A stretch of DNA of 64,000 nt, taken from assembly GCA_017508045.1 (NCBI GenBank), contig JAFVZT010000028.1, forward strand, positions 1 through 64,000, in the 5' to 3' direction. How positions within the stretch are numbered: the first letter of the stretch is position 1; the number at the start of each line of letters is the position of its first letter. The DNA is from Oscillospiraceae bacterium. GTDB taxonomy: Bacteria; Bacillota; Clostridia; Oscillospirales; Oscillospiraceae. Below are positions 35,968 through 45,839 of the stretch, piece by piece. The notes below the pieces were generated by a model. That model saw only the letters and a program-made list of their open reading frames with translations, did not search any database and had not been told where the DNA came from. The position numbers and the translations under genes were made by a program.

Positions 35968-36891
35968 ATGGCATTTACTGCTTTGGATGTTAAGAAGCTC
36001 CGTGAAATGACCAACGTTGGCATGATGGACTGCAAGGCTGCCCTGACTGCTACCGATGGCGATATGGAGAAGGCTGTTGACTGGCTCCGCGAAAAGGGCC
36101 TGGCTAAGGCTGCCAAGAAGGCTGACCGCATTGCTGCAGAAGGCGTTGCTTATGCTGCTGTTATTAACGGTGTGGGCGTTGTAATCGAAGTCAACTCCGA
36201 AACCGACTTTGCTGCAAAAACCGATTCCTTCATGGATTTGGTTAAGAATTTGGCTAGCGTTGTCGCTACCGATGCTCCGGCAGACGTAGAGGCTCTGAAG
36301 GCCTGCAAGTACCCCAACTCCAATCTGACCGTCACCGAGATTATGCAGGAGAAGGTCATGTCCATCGGTGAGAATATGCAGATCCGCCGCTTTGACCGTT
36401 ACGCCACCGGCACCAACGTTGCTTACGTCCACATGGGCGGCAGCCACGGTGTTCTGGTTAATCTGGAGGCTGACGTGGACGCTACCGAGATCGGTAAGAA
36501 CGTAGCTATGCAGATTGCTGCTATGAATCCCAAGTACTGGGATAAGGCTCAGGTTCCCCAGGAGGATGTGGACAGAGAGCTGGCCGTTCAGGTTGCTCTT
36601 ATGGACAACGATCCCAAGATGGCTTCCAAGCCCGCCGCTGTTAAGGAAAAGATTGCTGCCGGCAAGCTTGCCGCTTTCTATAAGGAAAGCTGCCTGCTGC
36701 AGCAGGATTTCGTCCGCAGCGACCTGTTCAAGGGCGATGTGGCCGGTTATATTGCCGATGCTGCCAAGAAGCTGGGCGGCAATGTAAAGTTCGTCAGCGC
36801 TTACCACTACATTAAGGGTGAGGGCATCGAGAAGAAGGAAGAAAACTTTGCCGATGAGGTTGCCGCACAGATTGCCGGCGCTGCAAAGTAA
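35968..36891 (+). CDS. tsf: Elongation factor Ts
   Basis: 307 residues. N-terminal UBA-like domain (VKKLREMTNVGMMDCKAAL), the core with TDFAAKTDSFMDLVKNLA, and LLQQDFVRSD near residue 230. Guanine nucleotide exchange factor for EF-Tu. AGGAGG upstream. The usual followers pyrH and frr are absent; a terminator ends the operon here. Confidence 0.97.
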   Translation: MAFTALDVKKLREMTNVGMMDCKAALTATDGDMEKAVDWLREKGLAKAAKKADRIAAEGVAYAAVINGVGVVIEVNSETDFAAKTDSFMDLVKNLASVVATDAPADVEALKACKYPNSNLTVTEIMQEKVMSIGENMQIRRFDRYATGTNVAYVHMGGSHGVLVNLEADVDATEIGKNVAMQIAAMNPKYWDKAQVPQEDVDRELAVQVALMDNDPKMASKPAAVKEKIAAGKLAAFYKESCLLQQDFVRSDLFKGDVAGYIADAAKKLGGNVKFVSAYHYIKGEGIEKKEENFADEVAAQIAGAAK

Positions 36892-36909
36892 TTTTAAGAA
36901 TAAGCCGAA

Positions 36910-36943
36910 AGCACTCCAACCGATTGGTTGGAGTGCTTTTTTT
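36910..36943 (+). terminator. Terminator of rpsB-tsf
   Basis: AGCACTCCAACC / GGTTGGAGTGCT followed by seven T. Confidence 0.92.
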
Positions 36944-37000
36944 GGATAAAAACCGCACTTTTGCCCAATAGTATAGATATGTATTTTGGGAGGTGCGCCT

Positions 37001-38869
37001 ATGAAAAAATTTATATGCTGGCTGGGAGTTTTTGTTTTGGCAATCGGCCTGCTCTCCGGCTGCAAAAACAGTTCCTCCTCCGGAAACGGAAGTCGGGATA
37101 CCCTTGTAATCGGTACAAAAAACTTTGACGGAAAGTTTTCTCCGTTCTTTTACACCAACGCTTACGAAAATGAAGTGTTAAGCCTTGTCCATCTGTCTCT
37201 TTTGGGTACGGACCGGGAGGGTGCGGTGGTGCTTCGGGGCATTGAGGGCGAGGTACGCCCCTATAACGGCACAGACTACACCTACACCGGCATTGCCGAC
37301 TGTGTCATTACGGAAAACCCCGACGGACGGGTATTTTACGATATTACCCTGCGGGAGGGCATTGTCTTTTCCGACGGTCTGCCGGTTACCATTGATGATG
37401 TAATTTTCTCGCTTTACGTTCCCTTAGACCCCAGCTATGACGGTATTATGACCTTGTACTCCCTGCCCATTGAGGGTCTTGACGCATACCGCAACGGCAA
37501 CGCCCCCAACATCTCCGGCATACAAAAAACCGGGGATAACAGCCTGCGGATTGTTTTGACGGAGGTATCCGCCACCGCCATTTACTCCCTTGCCACAGCG
37601 GTAGTACCTATGCACTATTACGGTGACGAAGGCGCCTACGACTACGAGCAAAACCGCTTTGGCTTTCCCAAGGGGGATTTGTCCCGGGTTCGTTCCGTCA
37701 CTACCAAGCCGGTAGGCGGTGGACCTTACCAATTTGTCAGTTACACTGCCGGTACGGTTACCCTTCAGGCAAATCCCCGATACTGGAAGGGTGAGCCGAA
37801 AATTCAAACCATTTTGTTCCGGGAGGGACAGGATGCGGACAAGGTCTCCGGTTTGATTGCCGGCACCATTGATATTACCGATCCCTCCTACTCCACGGAA
37901 ACGGCAAAAGCAATCCAGCAGGCAAACGGCGGCGCGCTTTCCGGTGACGTTATCACCACCCGTATGGTCGCCAATTTAGGCTACGGCTATGTGGGCATCA
38001 ACGCCAAAAATGTCTGTATCGGCGGCAAGCCCGGCTCGGATGCTTCAAAAAATCTCCGAAAGGCACTGGCAACAGTGATCGCGGTGTATCGGGATGTGGC
38101 GGTAAACTCCTATTACGGAGAATATGCCAACATCATCCACTACCCCATTTCCGACACCTCCTGGGCTGCCCCCCGGGTTACCGATGAGGGGTATCGCACT
38201 GCCTTTTCCGTATCTGTCACCGACGCACCTATTTACACCGCCGATATGACCCCTCAGGAACGTTACGATGCCGCCAAAAATGCTGCACTGGAGTATTTAA
38301 AAGCCGCCGGCTATACCATTACGGGCGGTAAAGCTACCGCCGCCCCCAAGGGTGGAAAACTGGAATATGAGGTGCTGGTAGGCGCCGGAGGCACCGGCGA
38401 CCACCCCACCTTTATGGCCTTGAGCATGGCCTCCAAGGCGCTGCAGGAGCTGGGGCTTCGGCTGATTGTCACAGACCTTTCCAACTTCTCTCAGCTAAGC
38501 AATGCGGTAAACGGCGGTACGGCTGAGCTGTTTGCTATGGCTTGGGGGGCCTCCGCCGACCCGGATATGTATCAGGTCTATCACTCTCAGGGCAGCTCCA
38601 ACGAAAAAGCCTATTTTATTAAAGACGACCGACTGGACGAGCTGATTCTCCTTGCCCGACAGTCCACCGACCAGACCTACCGAAAAACTTTGTATCGGGA
38701 ATGTCTGGAGATTATCGCCGATTGGGCGGTGGAAATTCCCATTTATCAGCGGCAAAACGTCATTGCGATTTCTCCCCGGCGGGTCAATCTCAATACCCTG
38801 ACGCCGGATATTACCACCTTCTGGGGCTGGCAGAACGATATTGAACGTCTGGAGCTGAATAATGACTAG
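37001..38869 (+). CDS. Oligopeptide ABC transporter substrate-binding lipoprotein
   Basis: 622 residues from the ATG at 37001 (GGGAGGTG upstream). Lipoprotein signal with Cys21 in LSGC. SBP family 5 pattern: FDGKFSPFFYTNAYEN, DITLREGIVFSDGLPVTIDDV (about 120-140), PVGGGPYQFVSY, and a C-terminal MAWGASADPDMYQVYHS. Larger than the ~540 typical for OppA. First gene of a five-gene operon with overlapping ends. Confidence 0.92.
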   Translation: MKKFICWLGVFVLAIGLLSGCKNSSSSGNGSRDTLVIGTKNFDGKFSPFFYTNAYENEVLSLVHLSLLGTDREGAVVLRGIEGEVRPYNGTDYTYTGIADCVITENPDGRVFYDITLREGIVFSDGLPVTIDDVIFSLYVPLDPSYDGIMTLYSLPIEGLDAYRNGNAPNISGIQKTGDNSLRIVLTEVSATAIYSLATAVVPMHYYGDEGAYDYEQNRFGFPKGDLSRVRSVTTKPVGGGPYQFVSYTAGTVTLQANPRYWKGEPKIQTILFREGQDADKVSGLIAGTIDITDPSYSTETAKAIQQANGGALSGDVITTRMVANLGYGYVGINAKNVCIGGKPGSDASKNLRKALATVIAVYRDVAVNSYYGEYANIIHYPISDTSWAAPRVTDEGYRTAFSVSVTDAPIYTADMTPQERYDAAKNAALEYLKAAGYTITGGKATAAPKGGKLEYEVLVGAGGTGDHPTFMALSMASKALQELGLRLIVTDLSNFSQLSNAVNGGTAELFAMAWGASADPDMYQVYHSQGSSNEKAYFIKDDRLDELILLARQSTDQTYRKTLYRECLEIIADWAVEIPIYQRQNVIAISPRRVNLNTLTPDITTFWGWQNDIERLELNND

Positions 38870-39851
38870 GTATATTTTAAAACGGTTGGGAATTTCCGTT
38901 ATCATTTTGCTTTTTGTTGTGTTTATCATCTATGTTTTGATGCGGTGTCTGCCTGCCTCCTATGTGGAAAATATGGCGCTGCAGCTATCCCAAGCGCCGG
39001 GAGCAAAGCCCTATGAGGAGTGGGTGCGCCAGTTAAACGCCCAATACGGCTTGGATGTGGGCATTGTGCAGGGATATTTCATTCAGCTGAAAAACCTTGT
39101 AACCTTAAATTTCGGCGACAGTTGGAAATTTACTGTTCCGGTTTTGGAAAAATTCTCAGAGGTGATTTGGGTGTCTGTAGCTATGGGGGCAATCGCCCTT
39201 GCATTGGAGTTAATTATCGCCATTCCCCTTGGAATTTTGGCCGCCACCCGGCAATACTCTCTTACGGATTATGCCGTGACCACCGGCGCTCTGGTGGGGA
39301 TTTCTCTGCCCACCTTCTTTTTTGCCACCTTACTAAAGCTGGTATTTTCCGTAAAGCTGGGGTGGTTTGACCTTTACGGATTGGTGGGACGCAATCACCT
39401 GAGCCTAGACCCTTGGGGGAAATTCTGGGATATCGCCGCCCATCTGGTGCTGCCCATTATCACCTTGGTGGTGGTGTCTGTGGGTTCTCTGATGCGCTAT
39501 ACCCGCACCAATATGCTGGAGGTATTAAACGCCGACTATATCCGCACCGCCCGGGCAAAGGGTCTTCCCGAGAGGCGCGTGGTGTATTCCCACGCCTTTC
39601 GCAACACCTTAATCCCTCTGGTGACTCTGATCGGGGGAAGTCTTCCCAGCCTGTTTGCCGGCGCGTTGATTACGGAAACCTTATTTGCCATTCCCGGCAT
39701 CGGCTACACCTCCTATCAGGCTATGATCGCCGGAGATATCCCCTTTTCCATGTTCTATTTAACCTTTTTGGCGGCGCTTACCCTGCTGGGCAATCTGCTT
39801 TCCGATATTGCCTACAGCCTGGTTGACCCCCGGGTGAGGGTTGGCACATGA
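38862..39851 (+). CDS. Oligopeptide ABC transporter permease, OppB type
   Basis: 329 residues, six membrane helices. The EAA-type loop near residue 220 (NADYIRTARAKGLPERRVVYSHAFRN) couples to the ATPases; the C-terminus reads DIAYSLVDPRVR, typical of OppB/DppB. Overlaps the binding-protein gene by 8 bp and the next permease by 4 bp. Confidence 0.94.
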   Translation: MTRYILKRLGISVIILLFVVFIIYVLMRCLPASYVENMALQLSQAPGAKPYEEWVRQLNAQYGLDVGIVQGYFIQLKNLVTLNFGDSWKFTVPVLEKFSEVIWVSVAMGAIALALELIIAIPLGILAATRQYSLTDYAVTTGALVGISLPTFFFATLLKLVFSVKLGWFDLYGLVGRNHLSLDPWGKFWDIAAHLVLPIITLVVVSVGSLMRYTRTNMLEVLNADYIRTARAKGLPERRVVYSHAFRNTLIPLVTLIGGSLPSLFAGALITETLFAIPGIGYTSYQAMIAGDIPFSMFYLTFLAALTLLGNLLSDIAYSLVDPRVRVGT

Positions 39852-41302
39852 AAAAACAACCCACTCAGTCCCTCGCCAATTTGACAGCCCGTCGGTTTTT
39901 CCGTAATCGGCTGGCTGTTTTTGGCTTGGGCATCCTGCTTTTTATGTTTTTATTCTCCTTTTTAGGCGGCGCTGTCAGTCCCTATTCCCAGGATCAGGTG
40001 TTTTATCGGGACGAACAGCAGGTAAAGGAGCTTGCAGGCGTCACCCGAAACGAAAGCTATCGCTTTGCTGCAGAAAATTCTTCTGCCTTCACCACGGTGG
40101 TGCAAGCGCTGTTTGCCCGATATCTGGGTAAACAGGACAGCTTTACCCACGAAAATAAGACCTACGAAATTCGCTTGGAAGGCCAAAATCTTTACGGCCT
40201 GTACACCCAAGGCAAGCTGGTGGGTATTGCCTTTCTGGACATCCTCTCCCCCTCCGGAAGCTTCGGCTTTACCTACGCCGCGCTGAAAGCCTACTGCAAC
40301 AGCCGGCCCGACTTTTTGTATGACGGAAAAACCTATGCATTAGACCCTCAAGGAAGCATTTATTCCGAGGATGAAGAGGTTGGTTTTATCAGCCGGCTGA
40401 TTATTCGGGGCGCACAGGGGCAGACGGAGCTTCCCCAGTGGTTTCGCCCGGCTGTTACCGAGGCAATTACCCAAGGGAATACAACCTTTCAAGGACCCGA
40501 CGGGCAGCAGCTGTCTTTGTTTTACAATGCTGCCGGCAGGCTCTGGTCTGTTCGACAGGTAAGCTTGACCCGAGTCTGGGATTCCTACGCCTCTCCCTCC
40601 CAAAAGCACCTGCTGGGTACGGACAAAAACGGTATGGATATGCTCACCCGGCTGATGTACGGCGGTCGCGTTTCTCTGGTTATCGGGTTTCTTGTTGTGC
40701 TGATTTCCTCATTTTTGGGGGTTATATTTGGAGGAATTGCCGGCTATTTCGGCTCTTATATAGACAATTTAATTATGCGTCTGGTAGACATTTTCTACTG
40801 TGTCCCATCCACTCCACTGCTGATTATTCTCGGTGCGGTCATGGACGGTATGCGCATTGACCCAAAGCTTAGAATGGTAGGGCTCATGCTTATACTGGGC
40901 TTTTTGGGATGGCCTGGAATTGCCCGGCTTGTCCGAGGTCAGATTTTAAGCCTGCGGGAACAGGAGTTTATGACAGCGGCGGAGGCATTGGGGCTAAAAA
41001 CCTCCCGACGGATTTTCAGACACCTGCTTCCCAATGTAATCCCCCAGCTCATCGTCAATTGCACTATGAGTCTGGGCAGTACCATTTTGACAGAGGCGAC
41101 CTTATCCTTTTTAGGCTTGGGTGTCAAATTTCCCTTCGCCTCCTGGGGCAATATTATCAACGACGCCGCCAACGCCCACGTGCTGACCTCCTATTGGTTT
41201 GTTTGGATTCCTGCCGGCGTGTGTCTGGTAATGTCGGTGCTGGGATTTAACTTTTTGGGAGACGGACTGCGGGATGCCTTTGACCCGAAAATGAGGAGGT
41301 AG
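39848..41302 (+). CDS. Oligopeptide ABC transporter permease, OppC type with a ~130-residue insert
   Basis: 484 residues against about 300 for OppC. After the first helix (about 18-42) and the AVSPYSQDQ segment comes an extra domain of about 130 residues (roughly 50-195, including FFTTVVQALFARY-like and YDGKTYALDPQGSIYSEDEE stretches) facing outside. Only then comes the normal KHLLGTDKNGMDMLTRLMYGGR segment and five helices. The EAA loop is EFMTAAEALGLKTSRRIFRHLLPN. The insert may contact the binding protein or substrate. Confidence 0.92.
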   Translation: MKKQPTQSLANLTARRFFRNRLAVFGLGILLFMFLFSFLGGAVSPYSQDQVFYRDEQQVKELAGVTRNESYRFAAENSSAFTTVVQALFARYLGKQDSFTHENKTYEIRLEGQNLYGLYTQGKLVGIAFLDILSPSGSFGFTYAALKAYCNSRPDFLYDGKTYALDPQGSIYSEDEEVGFISRLIIRGAQGQTELPQWFRPAVTEAITQGNTTFQGPDGQQLSLFYNAAGRLWSVRQVSLTRVWDSYASPSQKHLLGTDKNGMDMLTRLMYGGRVSLVIGFLVVLISSFLGVIFGGIAGYFGSYIDNLIMRLVDIFYCVPSTPLLIILGAVMDGMRIDPKLRMVGLMLILGFLGWPGIARLVRGQILSLREQEFMTAAEALGLKTSRRIFRHLLPNVIPQLIVNCTMSLGSTILTEATLSFLGLGVKFPFASWGNIINDAANAHVLTSYWFVWIPAGVCLVMSVLGFNFLGDGLRDAFDPKMRR

Positions 41303-41305
41303 CCT

Positions 41306-42397
41306 ATGAATAAGCAGCAAATACGCAGCTACACCAAGCTTTTGGAGCGTCAGCGCAGAAAAACCAATGTTCCGGAGCGCTGCTACCGCACCCAAATGAA
41401 GGACACCGGAAACGCCGTGGAATTTGACAACCTGCAGGTGCAGTTTTTTACCGATAACGGGATTGTTAAGTCCGTAGACGGGGTCAGCTTTTGCGTGCCC
41501 ACCGGCAAGGTGGTGGGGGTCGTGGGAGAATCCGGCTGTGGAAAATCCGTTACCAGCCTTGCCCTTATGCAGCTGCTGCAGCGGCCACAAGGACAAATCG
41601 TGGGCGGCGAAATCCGGCTGAATTTACAGGACAAGGCCTACGACATTGCCAAAACGCCGGAAGCAGTTATGCGTCAGCTTCGTGGCAGCGCGGTATCTAT
41701 GATTTTTCAGGAGCCAATGACCGCCCTTAACCCGGTATTTACCGTGGGCAGGCAGATTGAGGAGGTTATTTCCTTCCACGACCGGCGCTATGCTACAGCG
41801 CAGGAGATAAAAAATCGCACACTGGAGCTTTTGGAGCTGGTGGGCATCCCCAACCCACAGGGAGTATATGGAATGTATCCCCATCAACTCTCCGGCGGTA
41901 TGCGGCAACGGGTGATGATCGCCATTGCCATTGCCTGCAATCCCCGACTGGTAGTTGCCGACGAACCCACCACTGCCCTGGATGTAACCATACAGGCGCA
42001 AATCTTAGAGCTGCTTGCTTCTCTGCGGGATAAGCTGGGTACGGCCATTTTGCTCATCACCCACGATTTGGGTGTGGTGGCCGGCATTGCGGATTTGGTG
42101 GTAGTAATGTATGCCGGACGGGTGGTGGAACAGGGTACTGTTCAGGAAATCCTTTCCTGCCCTGCCCATCCTTACACCATCGGCCTGCTTGCCTCCAAGC
42201 CGGTGGTAGGAAAGAAAACGGATTCCCTTTTTTCCATTCCCGGAAGCGTTCCCGACCCTGTAAATCTTCCAAAGCATTGTTATTTTCACAGCCGCTGCTC
42301 CCACGCCACCCAAGCCTGCACCGGAGAATATCCGGCAGAAATTCAGCTAAGTCCCACTCACAAGGTCAGCTGCTACAAGGAGAACACCCATGGATGA
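41306..42397 (+). CDS. Oligopeptide ABC transporter ATP-binding protein, OppD type
   Basis: 363 residues. An unusual basic ~35-residue N-terminal extension, then Walker A GESGCGKS (about 73-80), signature [12 protein letters not shown] (about 197-208), Walker [13 protein letters not shown], and the C-terminal oligopeptide/dipeptide domain with the cluster-type Cys spacing [19 protein letters not shown] ribosome-binding site 3 bp after the permease. Confidence 0.95.
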   Translation: MNKQQIRSYTKLLERQRRKTNVPERCYRTQMKDTGNAVEFDNLQVQFFTDNGIVKSVDGVSFCVPTGKVVGVVGESGCGKSVTSLALMQLLQRPQGQIVGGEIRLNLQDKAYDIAKTPEAVMRQLRGSAVSMIFQEPMTALNPVFTVGRQIEEVISFHDRRYATAQEIKNRTLELLELVGIPNPQGVYGMYPHQLSGGMRQRVMIAIAIACNPRLVVADEPTTALDVTIQAQILELLASLRDKLGTAILLITHDLGVVAGIADLVVVMYAGRVVEQGTVQEILSCPAHPYTIGLLASKPVVGKKTDSLFSIPGSVPDPVNLPKHCYFHSRCSHATQACTGEYPAEIQLSPTHKVSCYKENTHG

Positions 42398-43361
42398 TAT
42401 TCTGTCGGTAAAAAATCTAAAAAAATATTTCCCCTCCCCCAACGGTCTTGTTAAGGCGGTGGATGATGTAAGCTTTTCCGTGAAACGGGGAACGACCATG
42501 GGACTGGTGGGGGAATCCGGCTGCGGAAAATCCACCACCGGGCGGTGTGTTCTGCGGCTTTCCGGCGGTCTCACCGGCGGGCAGGTGTTATTCCAAAACC
42601 AAGATTTATACAAGCTCAGCAAAAAAGCCCTTCGGGCGCTGCGCCCGAAGCTGCAAATCATTTTTCAAGACCCCTTTTCCAGCTTATCCCCCCGACTGAC
42701 AGTGGGGGAGCTTATGAAAGAGGCTGTACGGGAGCATCGCATTGTGCCAGCCGGGGAGCTGGAACATCACATCGATAAAATTATGGAAAACTGCGGACTG
42801 AAAACCTCCTATAAAAGCCGCTATCCCCACGAATTTTCCGGCGGACAGCGGCAGCGAATCTGTATTGCCCGGGCATTGGCATTAAACCCGGATTTTGTGT
42901 TGTGTGATGAGCCGGTTTCGGCGTTGGATGTGTCCATTCAGGCGCAGATTGTCAACCTTTTGCAAAAGCTGCAGCAGGAGTACGGACTTACCTACCTGTT
43001 TATCTCCCACGATTTATCGGTAGTAGAACACATTTGTGACACCGTGGCAGTGATGTATTTGGGAAAAATTGTGGAATACGCCCCTACCAAGGCTCTGTTT
43101 GACAAGCCCCTGCACCCCTATACCCAAGCCCTGTTTTCTGCCATTCCCGTACCCGACCCCAATCATAAGCTGCAGCGGATTTTGCTTCAGGGGAACATCC
43201 CCTCTCCCATCGATCCGCCCTCCGGATGCCGGTTTCACCCCCGATGCCCCCACGCTATGGACATCTGCAGTCGGGTTGTGCCGGTGCTGGCAAAGGTGGA
43301 CGCAGACCACACCTGCGCCTGCCACCTGTACCATCAGGTACGGGAAGCCTCCAAAGAGTAA
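42390..43361 (+). CDS. Oligopeptide ABC transporter ATP-binding protein, OppF type
   Basis: 323 residues. Walker [13 protein letters not shown] (about 38-49), signature FSGGQRQRICIARAL, Walker B VLCDEPVSALD, C-terminal GCRFHPRCPHAMDICS. Overlaps the OppD-type gene by 8 bp; last gene of the operon. Confidence 0.95.
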   Translation: MDDILSVKNLKKYFPSPNGLVKAVDDVSFSVKRGTTMGLVGESGCGKSTTGRCVLRLSGGLTGGQVLFQNQDLYKLSKKALRALRPKLQIIFQDPFSSLSPRLTVGELMKEAVREHRIVPAGELEHHIDKIMENCGLKTSYKSRYPHEFSGGQRQRICIARALALNPDFVLCDEPVSALDVSIQAQIVNLLQKLQQEYGLTYLFISHDLSVVEHICDTVAVMYLGKIVEYAPTKALFDKPLHPYTQALFSAIPVPDPNHKLQRILLQGNIPSPIDPPSGCRFHPRCPHAMDICSRVVPVLAKVDADHTCACHLYHQVREASKE

Positions 43362-43378
43362 TCCTCTCTAAACACATC

Positions 43379-43420
43379 GTGCCGGAGCTTTCGCTCCGGC
43401 ACGAGTTCACAATTATTCTT
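43379..43420 (+). terminator. Terminator of the oligopeptide operon
   Basis: GTGCCGGAGC / GCTCCGGCAC around TTTC; a T run follows after about ten bases. Confidence 0.7.
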
Positions 43421-43550
43421 TTTTAAGCCTGCCCAAACGATTGACATCGCTTCTAGCTATGGCGTTTTTGCTTTCGCAAACGGCCTCTTGTGCATCTATA
43501 ATCTGCTGATCCCTATCGTCACCGGCAAATCGACCCACACGAATCACGCC
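43413..43550 (-). pseudogene. Possible remnant of a sialate O-acetylesterase-type gene
   Basis: Minus strand, an open stretch of ~45 codons without a start codon reading GVIRVGRFAGDDRDQQIID then AQEAVCE. It resembles, from memory, the C-terminal region of carbohydrate/sialate acetylesterases, then continues into unrelated sequence ending LGRLKKE and a stop. It lies just after the glycosidase-like gene, so a degraded neighbour is plausible. Chance coding-likeness is the alternative. Confidence 0.35.
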
Positions 43551-43573
43551 AATAATTATAATATCAATATTTT

Positions 43574-45472
43574 TTATCGTTTTTCCAATTCATCAATAGC
43601 CAGCATCATCCACATCAGACGGCACATTGCGCTTACATTGGGACTCCAGGGTACGTAGTAGGGCTGACCAATCACGATGCGCTCCATCATACAGTACTCT
43701 TCTGTCACAGTATACTTACGCTGGGTACGCAAGATCTCACGGGCCTTTTCGTAATCGCCAATCTGCATCCACAGCTGGAACCAGGAAATTTCCGCAGCGG
43801 AAATATACCAGACACCGCCCTCCTTAAGCACAGGGGTACGTCCGTAGAAAACACCGTTGGAACGGTTGGAGTTAATCAGCCAGCGGAAGATCTTATCGCT
43901 GTACGCCACATCCAGTGCACCGATCAAAATAAACTTAGGATAGTGGTACATAGGATAATCGTCCCGGACCAGTTCTTTATCATTTCCGTCGGGGCGCAGA
44001 GGAATGTACAATTCATCCGAATCCTTTTGTTCATCCAGATAAGGCTGCAGGTGGAACTTGATCGCTTCCACATACTGCTCCATCTCCTGCTGTATTTCGT
44101 CAGCCCGGGAATCTCCAAACATTCTTGCCGCTTCCAAATACGGCTTCATATTCATAATGTTGTAGCAGTCTGTAATCTGCCAGTTTTGGTAGACCTGCTC
44201 ATAGTCACAGGCACGCAGCGGCGGGAACAGGCCTCTTGCAAGGTCATCACTGTCGGCTGTCTCAGCTCGGGTATTTTTAATCCACCGGAAGCCTGCATAG
44301 GCCTTATCCTTATATTTGTGGTAGAAGCGCTCTCCGGCTTCTGCGCTGTATTTACAATAGTTACCGAAGGAAGACAAAATGGTGGAAGTGATCATCGCCC
44401 AGTAGATGCCGATATTGACAATCTCGCCGCTGTCTTTCTGCATAACATTGAAATATGTATCAAACAGAGGTTCCAGATAGTCTGCAAAATCACCTATTCT
44501 GGGCAGAACATCAAACGCCCACATAGTATCTCCCGGGAAGCCGATGCAGCGCAGACCGCCCTGCCGGATAAACAGATAGTCCTTGCCCTCATTATAGGTA
44601 ATATGCTGCAAAATCTGTGCAACCATATGCCGAACCATTTTCAGTGTCTCCGGGTCATCTTGCCAGCTTTTGGGCAGCTTGTTCAGACGGGTGAGCTCCT
44701 TACGCCAGAACTTCTCGGTAATCTCTTTCTCTGCATTGTAATTTCCGGAAGTGGCTTCGCCCTTGTTGATAACAAAAATAAGCTGCGTGGTTTCTCCGGC
44801 AGCCAGAGTCAGCTCCCAGTCAAGAACGCCGTCCTGCGTGTTCAAAACAGGCCGCTTTTCGCCGGAAACTGTCATAATATGGGTTCCGTCTGTAAAGTGA
44901 TCGCCCTCTATGCGCCAGGTGTTCGGTGCCTGTTCCTTCCAGCGCTGCAAATGCCGGTGCGGCGCATAGGAATGGTACTGGTCCGGAGAAATGATCAGCA
45001 AAGGCTCTTTTGCGGTACGCAGCATAAAGCCAAGCTTTTGTGTTGCAGTTTCAGCACCGGTATTTGTCACATTCACTTTCAAGAAGCAAGTGGATTTGCG
45101 CTGGGTATCGCAAAAGGCTTCCATTTCAATGGCAAAGGTATCCAAACGATGCTTCAGCCCGTGAACCGGAACACCGTCCTCCGTAGTAACATTTTCCGCA
45201 TCGTGGAAATCGAACTGCTCCCGATCATCGCCATGAAGCAGCCACATTCCAAAGGTAACCTCATCGTTCCAGTACTCGTGACCGTTCTTCTTATCTTCCA
45301 CATCACTGCCGTCATAGACTCTGCCGTAAAGAAGTTTTCCGTCAATCCACAGGGAAATCAACCGTTCAGATTTGGGCGGCTGCAAATTTCTGTGGGTAGT
45401 TCTGGGCTTTTCCCATAAGCTGGGGTCCAGATCCTTTTCGTCCAGAGGGCGTAATTTAGAATACTCGTACAT
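43574..45472 (-). CDS. Six-hairpin glycosidase-like protein of unassigned family
   Basis: 632 residues from the ATG at 45472 (AAAGGAG 8 bp upstream; an ATG two codons earlier is too close). N-terminal beta-rich domain (about 1-250: ISLWIDGKLLYG, TFAIEMEAFCDT, WELTLAAGETTQLIFV) followed by a helical C-terminal half (about 260-630) with aromatic and acidic residues typical of (alpha/alpha)6 barrels (CIGFPGDTMWAFDVLPRIGDF, EEYCMMERIVIGQPYYVPW). No signal peptide, so probably cytoplasmic. I cannot name a GH family; the catalytic acid might lie near GDTMWAFD. No close neighbour on this strand within 360 bp. Confidence 0.8.
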   Translation of the reverse strand: MYEYSKLRPLDEKDLDPSLWEKPRTTHRNLQPPKSERLISLWIDGKLLYGRVYDGSDVEDKKNGHEYWNDEVTFGMWLLHGDDREQFDFHDAENVTTEDGVPVHGLKHRLDTFAIEMEAFCDTQRKSTCFLKVNVTNTGAETATQKLGFMLRTAKEPLLIISPDQYHSYAPHRHLQRWKEQAPNTWRIEGDHFTDGTHIMTVSGEKRPVLNTQDGVLDWELTLAAGETTQLIFVINKGEATSGNYNAEKEITEKFWRKELTRLNKLPKSWQDDPETLKMVRHMVAQILQHITYNEGKDYLFIRQGGLRCIGFPGDTMWAFDVLPRIGDFADYLEPLFDTYFNVMQKDSGEIVNIGIYWAMITSTILSSFGNYCKYSAEAGERFYHKYKDKAYAGFRWIKNTRAETADSDDLARGLFPPLRACDYEQVYQNWQITDCYNIMNMKPYLEAARMFGDSRADEIQQEMEQYVEAIKFHLQPYLDEQKDSDELYIPLRPDGNDKELVRDDYPMYHYPKFILIGALDVAYSDKIFRWLINSNRSNGVFYGRTPVLKEGGVWYISAAEISWFQLWMQIGDYEKAREILRTQRKYTVTEEYCMMERIVIGQPYYVPWSPNVSAMCRLMWMMLAIDELEKR

Positions 45473-45526
45473 AGTCATAACTCCTTTTGCGTTAGTATTG
45501 ATTATTTAAATTGATTATTCAATATA

Positions 45527-45700
45527 TCAAAGCGCCCCAGCTTGCTGATCGCGAAGCGCAACTGATCCGTTTCCTGCTACCAACACAATCGCGCTGTGGG
45601 TAATGAATCTGATTCTGCCCCCGGCAATACGGGTTATGCAGTCGATACATGCCCTCATTGGCGGTTTTTGCGATATGCTCGGGAAGACTGGACTACGAAA
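45527..45700 (-). pseudogene. Short coding-like remnant, no start
   Basis: Minus-strand open stretch of ~58 codons ending in a TGA, with content such as ITRIAGGRIRFITHSAIVLV and GSVALRDQQAG but no start codon or ribosome-binding site. It lies in the 367-bp gap between the two glycosidase-like genes. Family not recognised; it may be a decayed gene tail. Confidence 0.3.
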
Positions 45701-45780
45701 TTACGATTGCATTGCAAAATGTTCATATCACATTAAACTCCTTGCCTGAATTATATCACAGGAAAAAATAAAGTCAACCA

Positions 45781-45812
45781 AAAAAGGCTTACCATCCGGC
45801 AAGCCTTTTCAG
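45781..45812 (-). terminator. Terminator of the GHL6-like gene
   Basis: AAAAGGCTTGCC / ggtAAGCCTTTT stem, followed on the minus strand by a T run. Confidence 0.82.
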
Positions 45813-45839
45813 TATAGGTTGATAAACGAGGTAACGTGA

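Noticed and set aside
35950-37065. 371-residue open frame antisense to tsf
   Set aside because: Shadow of a highly biased gene; low-complexity hydrophobic translation.
43362-43573. Riboswitch or T-box between the oligopeptide operon and glycosidase gene
   Set aside because: Only a terminator and coding-like remnant are seen; no aptamer or T-box sequence.
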